64,000 nucleotides of DNA from Flavobacteriales bacterium (GTDB lineage Bacteria > Bacteroidota > Bacteroidia > Flavobacteriales_D > Crocinitomicaceae). Shown one piece after another: positions 25,103-33,354 of this stretch (the stretch's first letter is position 1; each line of letters starts with the position of its first letter). Position numbers and translations under genes: made by a program. The stretch spans positions 1-64,000 of the forward strand of contig JAKSBJ010000078.1 in assembly GCA_022361195.1 (NCBI GenBank), written 5' to 3'. A model generated the notes under the pieces. The model was not told the origin of the DNA and did not search any database. It was given only the letters and a program-made list of their open reading frames with translations.

Positions 25103-26050
25103 ATGGGAAAAATTAAAGCCCTATTGGCTATCTTCTTAATTGCACTCATGGCCGGAGGATCGGCTTGGGCAGCAGAAAAAAAATACAAAACCGAAAATGT
25201 GGTTATTTTGGTAATGGATGGGCCTCGACACACAGAGACATGGGGAGATCCAACCCATCAATACATTCCGCATTTGGCCAATGATATTATTCCGCAGGGG
25301 GCTTTTTATCCTAATTTCAGAAACGAGGGTCCTACCTATACTGCTGCAGGACATACTGCTATGACAACAGGTGTCTACCAACGCATTGATAATACCGGAT
25401 TGCAATTCCCAAAACATCCGTCCATCTTTCAGTATTGGCTAAAAAAGAGTGAAAAAAAGCGAAATGCAGCGTATGTAATTTCATCAAAGGATAAATTGGT
25501 GATTTTAACCGATTGTCGAAAGAGAAGCTGGAAAGGACAGTACCGCCCTTATTCGGATTGTGGAGTGAACGGACTGTATACAGGTTACCGTTCAGATAGA
25601 ACAACCTACCAACGTTCATTGCAAATTTTAGAAAAAGACAAGCCTAATCTAGTACTGATTAACTTTCGTCAGCCTGATTCGTGGGGACATGCTGGAAATT
25701 GGGAAAAATACCTTTCGTCCATGAAAAAAACGGATCAGTATATCCATGGTATTTTCAAATTCATTCAAACTAACGAACATTATAAGGGTAAAACCACAGT
25801 TTTTATTACCAATGATCATGGGAGGCATTTAGATGGACGTAAGGATGGATTTATCTCTCATGGAGACAATTGTGAAGGTTGTCGCAGAATTATCTGTTTT
25901 GCATATGGTCCTGATTTTGTAAGTGGTAAAATGTTTGATGAGAAAAGAGAGTTGATCGACATTCCGGTAACGGTGGCCGAGCTATTGGGCTTTCAAATAG
26001 AAAAGTCAAAGGGAGAGGTAATGAAGGAGTTGTTTATCCAAAACAACTAA
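25103..26050 (+). CDS. NPP/type I phosphodiesterase-like alkaline phosphatase superfamily protein
   Basis: 315 residues from ATG 25103 with a signal peptide (MGKIKALLAIFLIALMAGGS, AWA cleavage). The order VVILVMDG (Asp39 metal ligand), GPTYTAAGHTAMTTG with Thr80 in the nucleophile position of PTKTFPNHY-type NPP enzymes, DSWGHAGNW, and TNDHGRHLDG fits the PF01663 phosphodiesterase fold. It probably hydrolyses a phosphodiester or phosphomonoester in the periplasm; the substrate cannot be told. The stop overlaps the stop of the convergent MurF-Alr gene (CTAA, 4 nt). A few conserved Cys (HGDNCEGCRRIICF) may be structural. Confidence 0.85.
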   Translation: MGKIKALLAIFLIALMAGGSAWAAEKKYKTENVVILVMDGPRHTETWGDPTHQYIPHLANDIIPQGAFYPNFRNEGPTYTAAGHTAMTTGVYQRIDNTGLQFPKHPSIFQYWLKKSEKKRNAAYVISSKDKLVILTDCRKRSWKGQYRPYSDCGVNGLYTGYRSDRTTYQRSLQILEKDKPNLVLINFRQPDSWGHAGNWEKYLSSMKKTDQYIHGIFKFIQTNEHYKGKTTVFITNDHGRHLDGRKDGFISHGDNCEGCRRIICFAYGPDFVSGKMFDEKRELIDIPVTVAELLGFQIEKSKGEVMKELFIQNN

Positions 26051-28338
26051 TCATCCAGGTATATTCTAAACACTCTTGACGAAATTGAACTAATGATTTC
26101 GTATGGAATAGTATTGAGGAGTTGTGCCATCTCATAAATGGAGTTTTCTTTCCCAAATACTAAAACGTCATCGCCACGTTTGGCATCAATTCTGCTTAAG
26201 TCAACCATGCACATATCCATGCAAATGTTTCCAACAATAGGAGCGTTTTTGCCATTAATGATCACTGACCAAACTCCTTTGCTCAATTCTCTTCTCAGTC
26301 CATCTGCATAACCAATAGGAACAACTCCAATAGTCATGTCTTCTTCTGCGATAAATGACCTTCCATAACCAACACTCTCGCCTTGCTTAACCAGGTTTAT
26401 TTGAGATATTCGAGATTTGAGGCTGAGTGCATTTTCTAGTGATTTGTTTTTGGCGTCAACCAATCCAAATAATCCAATTCCCATCCGAATCATGTCAAAA
26501 TGAGATTGGCGGTAATTTAAAGTAGCGGCTGAATTGGCAATATGTCTAATAACCGGATATCCTAATTGATCTTTTATCATGCCGCTCATAATCTCAAACT
26601 TTCGGATTTGACCAAAGGTGAATTCACTTTCTCGTGTGTCATCTGCCGAAGATAAATGTGAAAAGATAGACTTGACATACACTTCTGGCTGTGTTTGAAG
26701 CACCGAGATAAGTTCAGCTAACTCATCTTCATTAAACCCGAGCCTGTTCATTCCAGTATTCAGCTTGATGTGAATGGGATAATTACTGCGTTGTTTTAAA
26801 ATGAGCTCATGAATAAACTCTTGTAAAGCTTCTATTGAATAAATACTAGGCTCCAGACTGTATTCAATAATATCATCCAGAGCGTTGGGCTCAGGATTCA
26901 TCACGATAATGGGTGTATTTAAGCGTGATTTCCGAATTTCAACTCCTTCGTCGGCATATGCTACACCAAAATAATTGACCTTTTCTCCGGCTAAAAAATG
27001 AGCCATTTCAGTAATCCCACTTCCATATGATTGGGCCTTAACCATGGCTAAAACCATCGTTCCTTTTTCCAAATGGTCTTTGTAGTAATTAAGGTTATGA
27101 CGAATGGCGTTAAAGTCAATAATTAAGCGGCTAATGTGCTTCTTCTCAGCGTATACTTTAACAATTCGTTCGAGGCCAATTTTTCGTGATCCCTTAAAAA
27201 GAATAAGTGAGTTTTTGTAGCGAAGTGGCTTTTGTAAATAGGCTTCAACATTAGGGTAATGATGAACTTTGAGGTGTTTTGGATACGCTAAATCAGCTTC
27301 ATCACCAATGAGAACAATTTCATTGAGATGAGCTCCACTCAATAGGTCAATTAGTTCCTCTCCTCGTTTATTGTCCTCGAAGGGAGTTAAAAACAATACT
27401 TTATTTTCCAGTGAATTAAATTGCTCAATATGTTTCAAAGCAATTTCTAAAGATTGTAAATCGGAACTGTAAGCATCATTTAAAATGAGACACCCTCCCT
27501 TGGCTGGAATTTGTTCCATTCGCATGGAAATGCTGGGTAGAGTGGCCAGCTTTGGCTCAATAAACGAAAGCTCATGTCCTAAATGCAATGCGGTTTGTTT
27601 TACCAACTGAGCATTACTTTGAGAAGCTTCATCTTCAAACGGAATTTGAAGTCGGTCAAACTGACCGTTATTTTCAATTAGTTTTTCAACGGAACGAAAC
27701 AACTTAAATTTTTCACTTTTCTTTTCCTCATCAGAGATAAAGTTGGCGCTATGAGCATCCCCTAATCCCGTGAAAATTCCAAGAGAGGGTTGTATGATTC
27801 GTTCCAATCGTTCCATTTCTCCTGGCTGAGATATTCCAGCTTCAAAAATAGCCAGTTCATGTTGTTCGGTTAATTGTAAAACGGAAAGTGGAACTCCAAT
27901 TTGACTGTTATAACTTTTGGGACTACGAACAATGTTGTATCGATCCCTTAAACAATGATACAGCCACTCCTTGACCACCGTTTTACCATTACTTCCTGTT
28001 ATTCCAATTACTGGAATATTGAATTTTGAACGATGAAAACGAGCAATTTCCTGTAAGGCTGTGAGTGGATTTGAAACAATAATTTGAGCAACCTCAGTTG
28101 AAACGGTGGACTTACCAATAATTAGTTTTCCTCCTTTTTTGCAAAAATCATCAACAAAATTTAGTCCGTCATCCTTTTTCCCTTCCAATGTAATAAACAA
28201 GGTGTTTTCTCCAACTAAAGGAGAACGGCTATCAATGATAATATTTTGAATAATGAGATCGGATTTTACGGCCGGATCTCCAATAAATTCACCCTGTGTA
28301 ACGCTACACAATGTTTCAATGTCAAGACGAAGATTCAA
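26047..28338 (-). CDS. bifunctional MurF-like ligase / alanine racemase fusion
   Basis: 763 residues. The N-terminal half is MurF-like (UDP-MurNAc-tripeptide:D-Ala-D-Ala ligase), with the P-loop GITGSNGKTVVKEW (112-125) and NDAYSSDLQSL. From ~400 on it is an alanine racemase: PLP Lys434 in VLAMVKAQSYGSG, KLNTGMNRLGF, SHLSSADD, and GNICMDMCMVDLS holding the second-half Tyr/Asp region. The fusion is common in Bacteroidota and couples D-Ala formation to wall precursor synthesis. The start is TTG 28338, directly after an in-frame stop, with no ATG available. The lysine motif is KAQSYGSG instead of the usual KANAYGHG. Cytosolic. Confidence 0.93.
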   Translation of the reverse strand: MNLRLDIETLCSVTQGEFIGDPAVKSDLIIQNIIIDSRSPLVGENTLFITLEGKKDDGLNFVDDFCKKGGKLIIGKSTVSTEVAQIIVSNPLTALQEIARFHRSKFNIPVIGITGSNGKTVVKEWLYHCLRDRYNIVRSPKSYNSQIGVPLSVLQLTEQHELAIFEAGISQPGEMERLERIIQPSLGIFTGLGDAHSANFISDEEKKSEKFKLFRSVEKLIENNGQFDRLQIPFEDEASQSNAQLVKQTALHLGHELSFIEPKLATLPSISMRMEQIPAKGGCLILNDAYSSDLQSLEIALKHIEQFNSLENKVLFLTPFEDNKRGEELIDLLSGAHLNEIVLIGDEADLAYPKHLKVHHYPNVEAYLQKPLRYKNSLILFKGSRKIGLERIVKVYAEKKHISRLIIDFNAIRHNLNYYKDHLEKGTMVLAMVKAQSYGSGITEMAHFLAGEKVNYFGVAYADEGVEIRKSRLNTPIIVMNPEPNALDDIIEYSLEPSIYSIEALQEFIHELILKQRSNYPIHIKLNTGMNRLGFNEDELAELISVLQTQPEVYVKSIFSHLSSADDTRESEFTFGQIRKFEIMSGMIKDQLGYPVIRHIANSAATLNYRQSHFDMIRMGIGLFGLVDAKNKSLENALSLKSRISQINLVKQGESVGYGRSFIAEEDMTIGVVPIGYADGLRRELSKGVWSVIINGKNAPIVGNICMDMCMVDLSRIDAKRGDDVLVFGKENSIYEMAQLLNTIPYEIISSISSRVFRIYLDD

Positions 28339-28429
28339 AACTCAAAATAAGATTAAAGTTTCTGAGCTTGAAGTTAGAAAGAAAAGCTTGAATAGGATTG
28401 AGCAGGAAATTTAAATTGAAAATAAATTC

Positions 28430-29053
28430 TTATTTCAATTCGCTATAGCAACTTCTGCACAAAGGAACATATTTGTTTTTTTCGCCCAAAACAACAATTC
28501 CATCTTCCTCTGAGATTCGATGTGAATAACGGGCACGACCTGAGCAAAAAGTACAAACAGAGTTCAATTTAACCACTTCATCTGCCAGGGTCAATAACTG
28601 AGGCATTGGTCCAAAAGCCTCAGAACGATAATCCATATCTAAACCGGCTACAATGACAGATTTACCTGCATTGGCAATGGTATCGCACACTTTTACAACT
28701 GATTCATCAAAAAACTGTACTTCGTCAATGGCAACAACATCTGCGTTTAAGTAAAGATCTAAAATTTCCTTAGGACGTTCAACGCTAAAAGCTCCAACTT
28801 CATCTTTGTCATGCGAAACAATGGCCTCCTCTGCGTAACGATCGTCTAATTTGGGCTTAAACACAAAAACGGTTTTCCCCTGCGACTTTTCTTCGTTAAT
28901 AGCGGAAATTAGGCTTTTTGTTTTACCCGAAAACATAGGTCCGCAAATGACTTTGATTCGAGCATTCGAAACGCGAGGACTGAAGTCCGGAAAGCGTTTG
29001 ATTTTAACATCAGTTTTTTGAGAAATTTTCAATTGGCAGGAGTTTAAAATCAA
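28430..29053 (-). CDS. tdk: thymidine kinase
   Basis: 207 residues. Type II thymidine kinase: P-loop CGPMFSGKTKSL (37-48), the DEVQFFD catalytic segment (Glu is the base), VAGLDMDYRSEAFGPMPQLL, and the zinc-binding CTFC...CRSC pair. It phosphorylates thymidine with ATP in the salvage pathway; cytosolic. The track of in-frame starts gives TTG 29053, adding ~35 residues before RIKVICG compared with most relatives (usually ~20); the true start may be further in, but no ATG is available. It diverges from the acidic gene at 29106. Confidence 0.9.
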   Translation of the reverse strand: MILNSCQLKISQKTDVKIKRFPDFSPRVSNARIKVICGPMFSGKTKSLISAINEEKSQGKTVFVFKPKLDDRYAEEAIVSHDKDEVGAFSVERPKEILDLYLNADVVAIDEVQFFDESVVKVCDTIANAGKSVIVAGLDMDYRSEAFGPMPQLLTLADEVVKLNSVCTFCSGRARYSHRISEEDGIVVLGEKNKYVPLCRSCYSELK

Positions 29054-29105
29054 ATATATCGTTTAATTTTAGGCCTTCTACTAAATTGTGAATAACTTGT
29101 CTAAA

Positions 29106-29897
29106 ATGGGTAAAACATCTTATCGTAATATGAAAGAATTAGTGGACGAGCTTAGTGCTAGAATCGACGAATTACAGCAAGGAAAGCTTGGGATGGAGGA
29201 GCTTGAAACAGCGGTGAGTAACAGCAGAGAACTGTATGAACGTTTACTCATTGTTCGTTATAAAGCCTTGGAGCAATATGCCAAAGGAGAGGAGGTTGTT
29301 GTTCATGCCGAAGAGGAAGTTTTAGTCGAAGAAAAAACGGTTGAAGTAGAGGAAGAAAAGGTAGAAGAGATTGAAGAAAGTAAAGAGGATAACATTCAAC
29401 CAACTTTTGATTTCTCATTGGACATGAATACTTCTGAGGAAGAGGAAAGGGTAGAGGTTACTGAGGAGGTGATAGAAGAAGAGGAAGCGGAAACAGAATT
29501 GGTGGAGGAAGAAACTGAGGTAGTAGAAGAGGAGATTGAGGAGGAAGTTATAGCGGAGGAGGAAAAAGAAGAGGGTATTGCTACTCAAAATGAGGATGAA
29601 GTTTCTTTGAATGATAAATTGGGAGACGGAGAGCTTTCATTGCGTAAAAAATTACAATCCTCTCCTGTTACAGACTTAAATTCAGAAATTAGTATTGCAA
29701 AAAAGTTTGAGTACATCTCTAATATGTTTGATGGAAATAACGATGAATACAATCAAGCTATTCAGGTTTTAAATAGCTGCAATACGGGAGATGAAGCCCG
29801 TGCTAAACTAAACGAATATTCTTCAAAGTTCAATTGGAATTTGGAGGATAAATCAATCATTAAATTCGTTGAACTTGTTGAGAGAAGATACCTATAA
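29106..29897 (+). CDS. acidic protein with XseB-like N-terminal helical domain
   Basis: 263 residues from ATG 29106 (MGKTSYRNMKELVDEL); a GTG six codons upstream is possible. Three parts: a ~60-residue helical hairpin (MKELVDELSARIDELQQGKL, MEELETAVSNSRELYERLL) resembling exonuclease VII small subunit XseB; a ~115-residue Glu/Val-rich low-complexity stretch; and a ~90-residue C-terminal domain (FEYISNMFDGNNDEYNQAIQ, LNSCNTGDEARAKLNEY) that I recall as recurring in Bacteroidota hypothetical proteins. No signal peptide. It ends inside the next gene, which starts 29 nt before this stop. Whether it really acts with an XseA is untested; none is nearby. Confidence 0.8.
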   Translation: MGKTSYRNMKELVDELSARIDELQQGKLGMEELETAVSNSRELYERLLIVRYKALEQYAKGEEVVVHAEEEVLVEEKTVEVEEEKVEEIEESKEDNIQPTFDFSLDMNTSEEEERVEVTEEVIEEEEAETELVEEETEVVEEEIEEEVIAEEEKEEGIATQNEDEVSLNDKLGDGELSLRKKLQSSPVTDLNSEISIAKKFEYISNMFDGNNDEYNQAIQVLNSCNTGDEARAKLNEYSSKFNWNLEDKSIIKFVELVERRYL

Positions 29898-31176
29898 CCA
29901 TTCGGAATCTTCACGATCAGCTTCCATTTTATTATTGGGCACTTTTCTGGCCTGTTCCTTTATCGGTTTAACGCAAAAAGATTATGCAAAAAGCATGCTC
30001 GACTCACTTTGCAGTCCACGTTATGATGGTAGGGGATATGTAAACAATGGTGATATAAGAGCCGCCGATTTTTTAGCCCGGGAATTTCAAAAAATCGGCG
30101 TTCAACCCTTCGACGAAAGAGGTTACTTTCAGGAATATGATTTACCAATCAACACCTTTCCATATAGTATCCATCTTCAGTTAGATGAAGATACACTTGT
30201 TCCGGGAGTCGACTTTTTAGTCGATCCACATTCGGGAAGTGCTCAGGGGGAATTTGAAATCATTGAAGTTAATTCCGACAATTTTTTTTCAGACTTTGGA
30301 GGTCAATTGAATTTGGAAAACCAAAAATCGGGTCAGTTTATTTATGCCTTGAATTTTACGGATATTAGTGATCGGGAGAAGAAGTCAAAACTAAAGCAGT
30401 TGGCTTATGCGGGAATGCGATATTTCCCAATGATTTGGGTTGAAAAAAGCAAGCAATTCCATTCGGTTCGAGCCCCTGCTTTGAACTATCCTATGTTTAC
30501 CATTGACTCTGCCTCTTATGTTTCAGCAAAAAAAGCCAATATTAAAGTCAACAATAAGTATATCCCCAAATACCGTAGCAAAAATGTAATTGGACTCATT
30601 CCGGGTAAAAAGAAGAAAAAGTATATTGTATTTTCAGCTCATTACGATCATCTTGGACGAATGGGAACTGAGACTTATTTCCCAGGTGCCAATGACAATG
30701 CCAGTGGAGTGGCGATGCTTTTGTCGCTGGCGAAACATTATGTGCAAAATCCACCTAAATATTCCATTGTATTTTGCCTTTTTAGTGGTGAAGAGGCGGG
30801 CTTACATGGTTCAAGGTACTTTGTGTCCAATCCTTTTTTCAAATTAAAAAAGGTCAAATTTGTTCTAAACATTGATATCATGGGGGGTGCTTCAGACGGT
30901 ATTACAGTAGTAAATGCAACTGAACATCAAAAGGCCTATGAAGAATTGGTTCAGATCAATGAAGAAAATAACTTACTGGCTAAGGTAAAACGAAGGGGCC
31001 CAACTCAAAATTCAGATCATTATTATTTCACCCAAAGTGGTGTCCCAGCTTTCTTCATTTACTCATTGGGAGCGGTGAAAAATTATCATGATATTTACGA
31101 TACCGCTGAAAATACACCTCTTAATAAGTTTGATGAGGTCCAAAAATTACTCATAGAATTTGTTAAAAGACGTTAG
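29869..31176 (+). CDS. M28-family zinc aminopeptidase
   Basis: 435 residues from TTG 29869, which overlaps the previous gene by 29 nt; TTG at 29875 or 29878 are alternatives and no ATG exists. After a hydrophobic N-terminus (ILLLGTFLACSFIGLTQ) comes a PA-like insert and the M28 peptidase core: zinc ligands in SAHYDHLGRMG, GANDNASGVAMLLSLA, SGEEAGLHGSRYF, NIDIMGG and NYHDIYDT. Expected to cleave N-terminal residues from peptides in the periplasm. LACS looks like a lipobox, but the start is uncertain. Its frame relation suggests translational coupling with the acidic protein. Confidence 0.88.
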   Translation: MNLLREDTYNHSESSRSASILLLGTFLACSFIGLTQKDYAKSMLDSLCSPRYDGRGYVNNGDIRAADFLAREFQKIGVQPFDERGYFQEYDLPINTFPYSIHLQLDEDTLVPGVDFLVDPHSGSAQGEFEIIEVNSDNFFSDFGGQLNLENQKSGQFIYALNFTDISDREKKSKLKQLAYAGMRYFPMIWVEKSKQFHSVRAPALNYPMFTIDSASYVSAKKANIKVNNKYIPKYRSKNVIGLIPGKKKKKYIVFSAHYDHLGRMGTETYFPGANDNASGVAMLLSLAKHYVQNPPKYSIVFCLFSGEEAGLHGSRYFVSNPFFKLKKVKFVLNIDIMGGASDGITVVNATEHQKAYEELVQINEENNLLAKVKRRGPTQNSDHYYFTQSGVPAFFIYSLGAVKNYHDIYDTAENTPLNKFDEVQKLLIEFVKRR

Positions 31177-31352
31177 TGAACGAATGGTTTTGGAGAACAA
31201 GAGGCTATTTTGAATTATTTAACTGATTATCAAGTGGTCAAAAAGGAGGTAATCAAAGGCAACTAGAAAACAAAATGGGTTTGATATTTTAGTTAATCCA
31301 TTTAATCTATCAATTTTAAGAAAAAAAGGGCTCCCCACTTGCCTGATTTTGC

Positions 31353-31381
31353 TTGCGTTAAAAATTATTTTTTGTAATTTG
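31353..31381 (+). promoter_or_regulatory. candidate promoter, TTG-N19-TAATTTG
   Basis: TTG at 31353-31355 and TAATTTG at 31375-31381, one base shorter than TAnnTTTG. It lies 33 nt upstream of ATG 31415. The rest of the 238-bp gap since the M28 gene shows no clear structure. Confidence 0.35.
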
Positions 31382-31414
31382 CGGCCTAGAATTAAATTAA
31401 AAACTAAACAGCTT

Positions 31415-33115
31415 ATGAAAAACAACTACATGACAAAGGCCATGGCTCTTGGTCTTTTTTCAGTTTTATTTTCAGCTTCAAATAGTTTTGGTCAATTGTA
31501 TGAGTTCACAACTCACACCTTTACCAATGCTGGAGCAACAGGGACAGATGGACCGACTTTAGTTGAATGCCAAACAGAATATGCTGCTGAAGCATGGTCA
31601 TCTGATGTATCATTTTTTAACATGACCACGCAAGGGATTCAGGAATGGACAGTACCTGCTACTGGTGATTACTTAATTGAAGCTTACGGAGCACAAGGAG
31701 GTGATGACATTTACACTCCTGCACCAACTACTGGAGGTTTAGGAGCTAAAATGACAGGTGAATTCTTTTTGACAGAAGGAACTGTACTTCATATCATCGT
31801 AGGACAAGAAGGTGGAAACACACTTTTTGTTGGAATTGATAACGCTGCCGGAGGTGGTGGAGGTGGATCTTTCGTTTGGGATCCAACTGATTTATCAAAC
31901 CCTTTAATTGCTGCCGGAGGTGGTGGAGGTGGATCTTCTGCTACTGATTACGCAGGAATTAATGCTACTGATGCTATTGACGGAAACGATGCTGAGTTTA
32001 TCGCTAATGGTGGTACAGCAGGAAACGGTGCACTTCCAAACAACGGTGGTTCAAGCTACTGGGGTGGTGGTGGATGCGGATGGCTCACTGACGGAACTGG
32101 TGGAAACAACGCAACTACTTACGACTACACTCCTGGTTCTTCTGGAGCTGAAGGAGGAAGAAGTCCAATGAACGGTGGACAAGGTGGTGTAAGATGGATC
32201 GACGGAACTGATGAAGGTGGAGACGGCGGCTTCGGTGGAGGCGGCGGAGGTGGATCCGATAACATGGGTGCCGGTGGCGGCGGTGGATACTCCGGAGGAG
32301 GAGCTGACCGTGGTGGTACTTATGGTGACGGTGGTGGAGGAGGTTCCTTCAATGCCGGAATAAATCAGGATAACGAAGCTGCTTTCAACTCAGGAATGGG
32401 ATACGTTGTTATTACTCAACTTTGCGAGCCTTTAACTACTTCAATGTCTGCTGATACTATCTGTCAATATGGAGGACTTACTTTAAGTGCATCTTCTAAC
32501 ACTGGAGGAACTGTAACTTGGGATTCAGGTGTTGTTGATGGTGAAGAGTTTTACCCTTCAACTGCTGGAACAATGACTTATACTGCTACTTCTTCTGATG
32601 GTGATGAGTGTCCATTCATCGCTGTTGTTGAAGTATTAGAATCTCCAGAGTTCACTTTAGAAGCTACTGACGTATTAGTTGGTGGTGACGGTTCTGTTGG
32701 TTTAACAATCGACGGAGGAATGTTCCCTTTCACTTACGACTGGGATAATGACGGAACTGGTGACTTTGATGATGATCAAAACTTAACTGGTGTTGACGCT
32801 GGTGATTACACAGTTGTTGTAATGCACGCTAACGGATGTACTAATACTGCTACTGCTACAGTTAGTTCACAACTCGGAATCGAGGATGATCAAATTTTAG
32901 CAAATGTATATCCTAACCCAACTCAGGATGTAGTGAGAATTACTTACCCAGGACAATTTACTTATACAATTGTAAATTACCTTGGAGCAACTGTTCTTAC
33001 AGGAACTGCTGCTGATCAGGAAGATCTTTCTCTTGAAAACTTCGCTGCAGGGAACTACATCATTACAATTGTTGGAGAAAACAACATTGACAACGTTAAG
33101 TTGATTAAGAAATAA
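31415..33115 (+). CDS. T9SS protein with ALK-like glycine-rich domain (copy 1)
   Basis: 566 residues from ATG 31415 (the in-frame ATG at 31349 adds a stretch without signal features). Signal peptide to ~27 (FSASNSFGQ). Then a lectin-like entry (WTVPATGDYLIEAYGAQGG), poly-Gly blocks (AAGGGGGGSFVWDP, LIAAGGGGGGS, FGGGGGGGSDNMGAGGGGG) that match the ALK/LTK-type glycine-rich domain, a repeated 4-Cys-like module (CEPLTTSMSADTICQYGG), an SprB-like repeat (PFTYDWDNDGTGDFDDDQN) and a T9SS type A domain (VYPNPTQDVVRITYPG). Codons are strongly biased toward AAC, TAC and GGA/GGT, suggesting high expression. It should be a surface or matrix protein; the glycine helices may self-assemble. First of three tandem paralogues, ended by the terminator at 33137. 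Confidence 0.92.
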   Translation: MKNNYMTKAMALGLFSVLFSASNSFGQLYEFTTHTFTNAGATGTDGPTLVECQTEYAAEAWSSDVSFFNMTTQGIQEWTVPATGDYLIEAYGAQGGDDIYTPAPTTGGLGAKMTGEFFLTEGTVLHIIVGQEGGNTLFVGIDNAAGGGGGGSFVWDPTDLSNPLIAAGGGGGGSSATDYAGINATDAIDGNDAEFIANGGTAGNGALPNNGGSSYWGGGGCGWLTDGTGGNNATTYDYTPGSSGAEGGRSPMNGGQGGVRWIDGTDEGGDGGFGGGGGGGSDNMGAGGGGGYSGGGADRGGTYGDGGGGGSFNAGINQDNEAAFNSGMGYVVITQLCEPLTTSMSADTICQYGGLTLSASSNTGGTVTWDSGVVDGEEFYPSTAGTMTYTATSSDGDECPFIAVVEVLESPEFTLEATDVLVGGDGSVGLTIDGGMFPFTYDWDNDGTGDFDDDQNLTGVDAGDYTVVVMHANGCTNTATATVSSQLGIEDDQILANVYPNPTQDVVRITYPGQFTYTIVNYLGATVLTGTAADQEDLSLENFAAGNYIITIVGENNIDNVKLIKK

Positions 33116-33136
33116 GCTTGAAATAAGCGAAAAATT

Positions 33137-33167
33137 AAGCCCTCTCATCCGAGAGGGCTTTTTTTAA
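33137..33167 (+). terminator. intrinsic terminator after glycine-rich copy 1
   Basis: Stem AAGCCCTCTC / GAGAGGGCTT with an ATCC loop and a T7 tract. The remaining ~190 bp before the next start hold no further clear element. Confidence 0.92.
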
Positions 33168-33354
33168 CTTATAACCTTTTAAATCGTTTTATCTCTTGGT
33201 TTTTATTAGCCTATTATTCAGGGAATAGTAAAAAATGAAGAGTCTAAGCAACGAATAAGGTATCCTCACCGTTTTGATGGTGAAAACTAGACTAAACTAA
33301 GGAGATTTACTTTACTCGAGTTGTAGAGTAGATTGACAGACCCAAACTAAAACT

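Noticed and set aside
29869-29930. Frameshift at the N-terminus of the M28 gene
   Set aside because: No ATG in any frame gives a better signal peptide and the TTG frame is open; an odd start is simpler than a frameshift.
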